Assembly (NCBI GenBank): GCA_003241785.1 | Contig: QFPW01000001.1 | Location: forward strand, 1 to 64,000 | Source of the DNA: Rhodovulum sulfidophilum | Lineage (GTDB): Bacteria; Pseudomonadota; Alphaproteobacteria; Rhodobacterales; Rhodobacteraceae | Direction of reading: 5' to 3' | Length of the DNA stretch: 64,000 bases | Shown here: one piece after another, positions 59,466-64,000 of the stretch | Numbering within the stretch: the first letter of the stretch is position 1 | Layout: each line of letters begins with the position of its first letter | Translations under genes and position numbers: made by a program | Notes under the pieces: generated by a model | What the model was told of the DNA's origin: nothing | Database searches by the model: none | The model's input: only the letters and a program-made list of their open reading frames with translations

Positions 59466-60230
59466 ATGGCTGACAGCAAGAAACCGGGAACCTCGGGCCG
59501 CGGCCGCCGCGATCTGACCGTGCGGGTGAAAACGGCCAAGGGGCGCAAGCTCTCCTCGACCCTCTGGCTCCAGCGCCAGCTCAACGACCCCTATGTCACG
59601 CGTGCGCGCGCCGAGGGCTATCGCGGCCGCGCCGCCTACAAGATCATCGAGATCGACGACAAGTTCGGCTTCCTCAAGCCCGGCGCCCGCGTCGTCGACC
59701 TCGGCCACGCGCCCGGCGGCTGGAGCCAGGTCGCGGTCGCGCGCGTGAACGCGCTCGGCGAGCGGGCGGGCAAGCCCCGCGGCCGGGTGCTCGGGATCGA
59801 CCTGCAGGAGGTCGAGGCGATCCCCGGCGCCGAACTGCACGTGCTCGACTTCCTCGAGGAAGGCGCGGACGCCCAGATCCGCGGCTGGCTCGGCGGTCAG
59901 GCCGACGTGGTGATGTCGGACATGGCCGCCGCCGCCTCCGGCCACCCGCGCACCGATCACATGCGCATCACCGCGCTGGTCGACGCGGCGATCGACCTCT
60001 GCGAGGACGTGCTGGTCCAGGGCGGCACCTTCGTCGCCAAGGTGCTCGGCGGCGGCGCGGATCCGACGAACGTGACTCGGCTCAACAAGCTCTTCGCCAA
60101 GGTCCGCCACGTCAAGCCGCCGGCGAGCCGCAGCGATTCCTCGGAGAAGTTCGTCGTCGCGACCGGCTTCCGCGGAAGGTCCGGCGCGGCGGTCGACGCC
60201 GGGGAAGCGCCCGGCGACGCGGCGCCCTGA
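59466..60230 (+). CDS. rlmE: 23S rRNA (uridine-2'-O)-methyltransferase RlmE
   Basis: 254 residues. A basic N-terminal tail (1-50) is followed by the RrmJ domain with the K-D-K-E tetrad in 'RGRAAYKIIEID', 'VMSDMA', 'GGTFVAKVL' and 'DSSEKFVVATGFR', and the SAM site 'VVDLGHAPGGWSQVA'. It methylates U2552 of 23S rRNA. GGAAGG precedes the ATG. Confidence 0.95.
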   Translation: MADSKKPGTSGRGRRDLTVRVKTAKGRKLSSTLWLQRQLNDPYVTRARAEGYRGRAAYKIIEIDDKFGFLKPGARVVDLGHAPGGWSQVAVARVNALGERAGKPRGRVLGIDLQEVEAIPGAELHVLDFLEEGADAQIRGWLGGQADVVMSDMAAAASGHPRTDHMRITALVDAAIDLCEDVLVQGGTFVAKVLGGGADPTNVTRLNKLFAKVRHVKPPASRSDSSEKFVVATGFRGRSGAAVDAGEAPGDAAP

Positions 60231-60240
60231 GGCGCTCCGC

Positions 60241-61065
60241 TCATTCCGCCGCCGCGGCGCGCGGCTCGACCGGCGAGGGCCGGTCCGGCATCTCGACCCG
60301 GCGGCGCGGCAGGTGCTCGGGATAGGTCTCGCGCAGCCATTCGACCAGCTTCTCGCGCACCTCGCAGCGCAGGTCCCAGGCGATCGGCGAGTTCCGCGCG
60401 CTCATGAGCCCGCGCAGCTGGATGCCCTCGGCGGTCGAATCGACCACCTGCAGGTTGACCACGCGGCGGTCCCAGAGCGGCGAGGCGGCGACGATCTCCT
60501 CGAACTTGGCGCGCACCGCGCCGACCGGCACGCCGTAATCGACGTACCAGCGCACCTCGCCGATGATGGCGGCGGTCTCGCGGGTCCAGTTCTGGAACGG
60601 CTTCTCGACGAAATAGCTCAGGGGCACGATCAGCCGGCGCCAGTCCCAGAGCCGCACGGTGACGAAGGCCGAGCCGATCTCCTCGATCCAGCCCCATTCG
60701 TTCTCGACGATCACCACGTCCTCGATCCGGATCGGCTGGGTGATGGCGATCTGCATGCCGGCGATCAGGTTCGAGAGCACCGGCTTCGCCGCGAGGCCGA
60801 GGATGATGCCGGCCGCGCCCGCGGAGGCGAGCAGGCTCACGCCGTACTGCTGGATCTGCCGGAAGGTCAGCGCGACGGCGGCGACGGTGACGATCACCAC
60901 GACGCTCTGCACCATGCGCTGCAGGATGCGGACCTGGGTGATCGTGCGCCGCGCCTGCAGGTTGTCCTCTACGTCGAGCCGGTAGCGGCTGAGCAGGATG
61001 TCCGAGCCGAGCTCGCAGAGGACGAGCGCGGTCCAGCCCACGAGCACGATCAGCATGGCCGCCAC
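60241..61065 (-). CDS. MscS-family mechanosensitive channel (5' end uncertain)
   Basis: 274 residues from GTG 61065: membrane helices, the pore-like 'GAAGIILGLAAKPVLSNLIAGMQIAITQPIRIEDVVIVENEWGWIEEIGSAFVTVRLWDWRRLIVPLSYF' and the beta/gamma domain. The same frame stays open for a further 111 codons to the stop at 61399-61401 and clearly encodes two more membrane helices ('SLPYVSLILAVAAALLLHRGGVWLV', 'LALVAVALIIALSSISL'), but holds no ATG, GTG or TTG. The likely true start is near 61353 (ATC after GGGAGAGGCCG) or the sequence has an error. Confidence 0.85.
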   Translation of the reverse strand: MAAMLIVLVGWTALVLCELGSDILLSRYRLDVEDNLQARRTITQVRILQRMVQSVVVIVTVAAVALTFRQIQQYGVSLLASAGAAGIILGLAAKPVLSNLIAGMQIAITQPIRIEDVVIVENEWGWIEEIGSAFVTVRLWDWRRLIVPLSYFVEKPFQNWTRETAAIIGEVRWYVDYGVPVGAVRAKFEEIVAASPLWDRRVVNLQVVDSTAEGIQLRGLMSARNSPIAWDLRCEVREKLVEWLRETYPEHLPRRRVEMPDRPSPVEPRAAAAE

Positions 61066-61517
61066 CAGATGGCGCAGCTGCGCCTCGACCGCGAAGGGCA
61101 GGCTGATCGAGGACAGCGCGATGATCAGCGCGACGGCGACGAGCGCGAGCCGCGTGGGCCGCTTGGTGCGCCGGATCGCCCGCGCGGCGAAGCCGGAGGG
61201 CTCGAGCCGCAGGTGCCGGACCAGCCAGACGCCGCCCCGGTGCAGGAGAAGCGCGGCGGCGACCGCGAGGATGAGCGAGACATAGGGCAGGCTCGCCCGC
61301 CCGAAGGCCGCGATGGCGGCGAGCCAGCGCTCGCTGATGACGTCGAGTTCGATCGGCCTCTCCCTTCCCGGCGGGCGCGCGGCACCGCCCTTTCGAGGCT
61401 AGGGCGGTCGCGCCGGGTTTCAACGCAAGGCCGTTGCCCGCGCGGCGGGGTTCCCTTTTCCGCGGCCGCGTGAAATAGGACGCCCAACCCCCCGGCTGGC
61501 ATTTCGGAGAACACGAT

Positions 61518-62972
61518 ATGGAATTGCGTGAGGCATTGACGTTCGACGACGTGCTGCTGGTACCCGGCGCCTCGGAAATCCTGCCCGCGACGGCGGATAC
61601 CCGGACGCATGTGACCAAGGGCATCCAGCTCAACATTCCGCTCCTGAGCGCGGCGATGGACACGGTGACCGAATCGCGCATGGCGATCGCCATGGCCCAG
61701 GCGGGCGGGCTCGGCGTGATCCACCGCAATTTCGACGTCGCGGGCCAGGCGGCCGAGGTGCAGCGCGTGAAGCGCTTCGTCTCCGGCGTCGTCTACGCGC
61801 CGGTGACGCTGCGCCCCGACCAGACGCTCGCCGATGCGAAGGCGCTGCAGGAGCGCTACCGGATCACCGGCTTTCCGGTGGTGGACGATCGCGGCGTCGT
61901 GGTCGGCATCGTCACCAACCGCGACATGCGCTTCGCCTCGAGCGACGACACGCCGGTCTCCACGATGATGACCTCGGACAATCTCGCGATGCTGCGCGAG
62001 CCCGCGGCGCTCCAGGAGGCCAAGAGCCTGATGGAGGCGCGGCGGATCGAGAAGCTGCTCGTCGTCGACGACGGCGGGCGGCTGACCGGGCTCCTGACGA
62101 TCAAGGACCTCGAGCAGGCGGTCCTGAACCCGAAGGCGGCGAAGGACGACCTCGGCCGGCTCCGCGTCGCCGCGGCCTCCACCGTCGGCGAGGCCGGGTT
62201 CGAGCGCTCGGTCGCGCTGCTCGAGGCCGGCGCCGATCTCATCGTCATCGATACCGCCCACGGCCATTCCTCGAGCGTGGTCGACGCGGTCAGCCGGCTT
62301 CGCGCCCACGCGCCCGGCTGCCAGATCCTCGCGGGCAACGTGGCGACGGCGGCGGCGACGCGCGCGCTCCTCGACGCGGGCGCGGACGCCGTCAAGGTCG
62401 GCATCGGTCCCGGCTCGATCTGCACCACCCGCATCGTCGCGGGCGTCGGCGTGCCGCAGATGACCGCGATCCTCGACTGCGCCGCCGAGGCGGCGAAGAC
62501 CGGCCATTCGGTGGTCGCCGACGGCGGCATCAAGTTCTCGGGCGATTTCGCCAAGGCGATCGGCGCGGGCGCCGCCTGCGCCATGGTGGGCTCGATCCTC
62601 GCCGGCACCGACGAGGCGCCGGGCGAGGTGATCCTCTACCAGGGCCGCAGCTACAAGTCCTATCGCGGCATGGGCTCGCTCGGCGCGATGGCGCGCGGCT
62701 CGGCCGACCGCTACTTCCAGAAGGAGGTCACGGCCGAGAAGCTGGTCCCCGAGGGCATCGAGGGCCAGGTCCCCTACAAGGGCGCGGTCGGCACGGTGCT
62801 GCACCAGATGGTCGGCGGCCTGCGCGCCTCGATGGGCTACACCGGCCACGCGACGATCGATTCGATGCGCGGCAACTGCGACTTCGTCCGCATCACCAAC
62901 GCCGGCCTGCGCGAGAGCCACGTGCACGACGTGCAGATCACGCGCGAAAGCCCGAACTACCGGATCGGCTGA
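61518..62972 (+). CDS. guaB: Inosine-5'-monophosphate dehydrogenase
   Basis: 484 residues. 'LTFDDVLLVPGASEILP', two CBS domains (about 95-210), the catalytic loop 'VGIGPGSICTTRIVAGVGVPQ', 'VVADGGIKFSGDFAKAIGAGA' and 'SYKSYRGMGSLGAM' are all intact. It makes XMP for GMP synthesis. Transcribed alone; AT-richer leader with GGAGAACACGAT before the ATG. Confidence 0.97.
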   Translation: MELREALTFDDVLLVPGASEILPATADTRTHVTKGIQLNIPLLSAAMDTVTESRMAIAMAQAGGLGVIHRNFDVAGQAAEVQRVKRFVSGVVYAPVTLRPDQTLADAKALQERYRITGFPVVDDRGVVVGIVTNRDMRFASSDDTPVSTMMTSDNLAMLREPAALQEAKSLMEARRIEKLLVVDDGGRLTGLLTIKDLEQAVLNPKAAKDDLGRLRVAAASTVGEAGFERSVALLEAGADLIVIDTAHGHSSSVVDAVSRLRAHAPGCQILAGNVATAAATRALLDAGADAVKVGIGPGSICTTRIVAGVGVPQMTAILDCAAEAAKTGHSVVADGGIKFSGDFAKAIGAGAACAMVGSILAGTDEAPGEVILYQGRSYKSYRGMGSLGAMARGSADRYFQKEVTAEKLVPEGIEGQVPYKGAVGTVLHQMVGGLRASMGYTGHATIDSMRGNCDFVRITNAGLRESHVHDVQITRESPNYRIG

Positions 62973-62990
62973 GCCGGGACCGTCGCGGCC

Positions 62991-63452
62991 TCAGGCCCGG
63001 GCCGCGCCCGGGCCCGTCGCATCGCGCCGAAGCGCGGGATAGCCGGCCTCGAGCGCCGCGCGCACCCGCTCCGGCACCGGGATCTTCTTGAAGTCGGCGA
63101 TCGCCACGAAGACCGAGACGGTGCGGGTCACGAAACAGACTACCCCGTCCTGCCGGCCGGTGACCATGAAGGCGATCGAGCTGTTGCCCACCGTCGTCGG
63201 CTCGACCGCGAGCAGGAGCGGGTGGCGCGGCGTGACCGGCGCGGAGAAGTCGATCTCGAGATGCACGAAGGGCGTCGCATAGCCGCGCTCGTCGAACTGA
63301 CGGAACCAGTGGTCGCCGTCGAGCAGGTCCTCCCAGAAGGCGTCGATCGCCTCGAGCGCGAATTCCGGGATCCGGCCGGTATAGGCGATCCGCGCCGGGT
63401 CGCAGTCGCCGAACCCGACCCGCCGCCGCCAGACGAAGCCCTGATCTTCCAT
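62991..63452 (-). CDS. Acyl-CoA thioesterase, 4-hydroxybenzoyl-CoA thioesterase type
   Basis: 153 residues, hot-dog fold. 'VGFGDCDPARIAYTGRIPEFALEAIDAFWEDLL' includes the catalytic Asp of the YbgC/4HBT group. 'YATPFVHLEIDFSAPVTPRHPLLLAVEPTTVGNSSIAFMV' follows. Substrate is unknown. Convergent with guaB. Confidence 0.9.
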   Translation of the reverse strand: MEDQGFVWRRRVGFGDCDPARIAYTGRIPEFALEAIDAFWEDLLDGDHWFRQFDERGYATPFVHLEIDFSAPVTPRHPLLLAVEPTTVGNSSIAFMVTGRQDGVVCFVTRTVSVFVAIADFKKIPVPERVRAALEAGYPALRRDATGPGAARA

Positions 63453-63562
63453 CGCTCGCCGCCTCCGCGCTGACCCGCTCGCCTGATACGCGCTGGCCGG
63501 CGGGGAGGCAATCGGGGGCCGATGCGCGGGGGTACCCGCGCGACCGGCCCGGCGAGGGGGGT

Positions 63563-64000
63563 TCAGGCGGCTGCGGCCAGCGCCGGGGCCGGCCGGGGCG
63601 CGAGCTCGGCCGCGACCCGGTCCGCCACCATCCGCGCCGTCGCCGCGGAGAGGGTCCAGCCAAGATGGCCGTGGCCGGTGTTGTAGAACACGCCGGGCTT
63701 CCGCCCGCGGCCGACCCGGGGCAGCATCGAGGGCGTCATCGGTCGCAGGCCGGCCCAGGGCGTGGCATGCTCGGTCGAGACGCCGGGGAAATGCCGCTCG
63801 CACCAGTCGACCAGCGGGCGGACGCGGTCGGCGCGGATGTCCTTGTTCGCGCCGTTGAACTCGGCGGTCCCGGCGATGCGGAACCGGTCGGCGCCGAAGC
63901 GGCTCGCGACGATCTTCGAGCGGTCGTCGAGCAGGCTGATCCAGGGCGCCGCCGCCTGGCTTTCGGCGTCGTCGAGCTGGACGGTGATCGAATAGCCCTT
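63563..64000 (-). CDS. dadA: D-amino acid dehydrogenase small subunit (3' part)
   Basis: The last 145 residues of a DadA-type FAD oxidoreductase, cut by the window edge. 'WAGLRPMTPSMLPRVGRGRKPGVFYNTGHGHLGWTLSAATARMVADRV' is the C-terminal signature, and 'RFRIAGTAEFNGANKDIRADRVRPLVDWCERHFPG' precedes it. It oxidises D-amino acids at the inner membrane. Confidence 0.92.
   Translation of the reverse strand, partial: KGYSITVQLDDAESQAAAPWISLLDDRSKIVASRFGADRFRIAGTAEFNGANKDIRADRVRPLVDWCERHFPGVSTEHATPWAGLRPMTPSMLPRVGRGRKPGVFYNTGHGHLGWTLSAATARMVADRVAAELAPRPAPALAAAA

Overview
The window is a gene-dense, very GC-rich bacterial chromosome segment, about 70% GC by eye, that looks alphaproteobacterial and most likely Rhodobacterales. 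Evidence for this is the GcrA/CcrM cell-cycle pair, the UMF2-type MFS protein, DUF2853, DUF4170, DUF1127 and DUF3576 proteins, the mutY-DUF721-dsbA order, an R/F-terminated porin, and a VPEID-CTERM protein, a sorting signal known from Roseobacter relatives. Species cannot be fixed from the sequence.

Left edge (1-960): the last 22 codons and right terminus of an IS66-like insertion sequence, an AT-rich gap, a MaoC-fold hydratase and a tRNA-Arg(CCT).

L-fucose island (963-11338): a compact minus-strand operon encodes every step of the non-phosphorylating L-fucose route. It has a periplasmic binding protein, permease and double ATPase for import, then L-fucose dehydrogenase, L-fuconolactonase, L-fuconate dehydratase, 2-keto-3-deoxy-L-fuconate dehydrogenase and a fumarylacetoacetate-hydrolase-fold diketo acid hydrolase, so fucose would end as pyruvate plus lactate. 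An IclR-type regulator is divergent. A short convergent operon carries the mutarotase FucU behind a DUF1989 protein that has no obvious place in the pathway. Many junctions are ATGA or TGATG overlaps, so expression is probably translationally coupled.

Housekeeping blocks (11472-51537): dihydrolipoyl dehydrogenase, queA, bcp, an envelope pair (M23 peptidase plus bactofilin), metG, cytochrome b561, argD-argF, the cell-cycle block gcrA-rnhB-ccrM with five GANTC sites at the start of ccrM, mutY/DUF721/dsbA, DUF4170-waaA-lpxK for lipid A and Kdo, a peroxiredoxin, pmbA-cysQ, holA-lptE-leuS-DUF3576, a strongly expressed-looking porin, and yggS. A restriction-modification module (m5C methyltransferase, GIY-YIG nuclease, Vsr) sits at 44928-47331. 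Then follow an L,D-transpeptidase, ribA, a response regulator, xthA and an enoyl-CoA hydratase homologue.

Polysaccharide and sorting region (52044-56981): a WecG/TagA glycosyltransferase, a CpsD-like ATPase, a Wzx-like flippase, a GT4 glycosyltransferase and a small VPEID-CTERM surface protein. The right end has metF, ppx/gppA, rlmE, an mscS gene without a normal start codon, guaB, a thioesterase and the 3' part of dadA. Three families of dispersed palindromes sit between genes.
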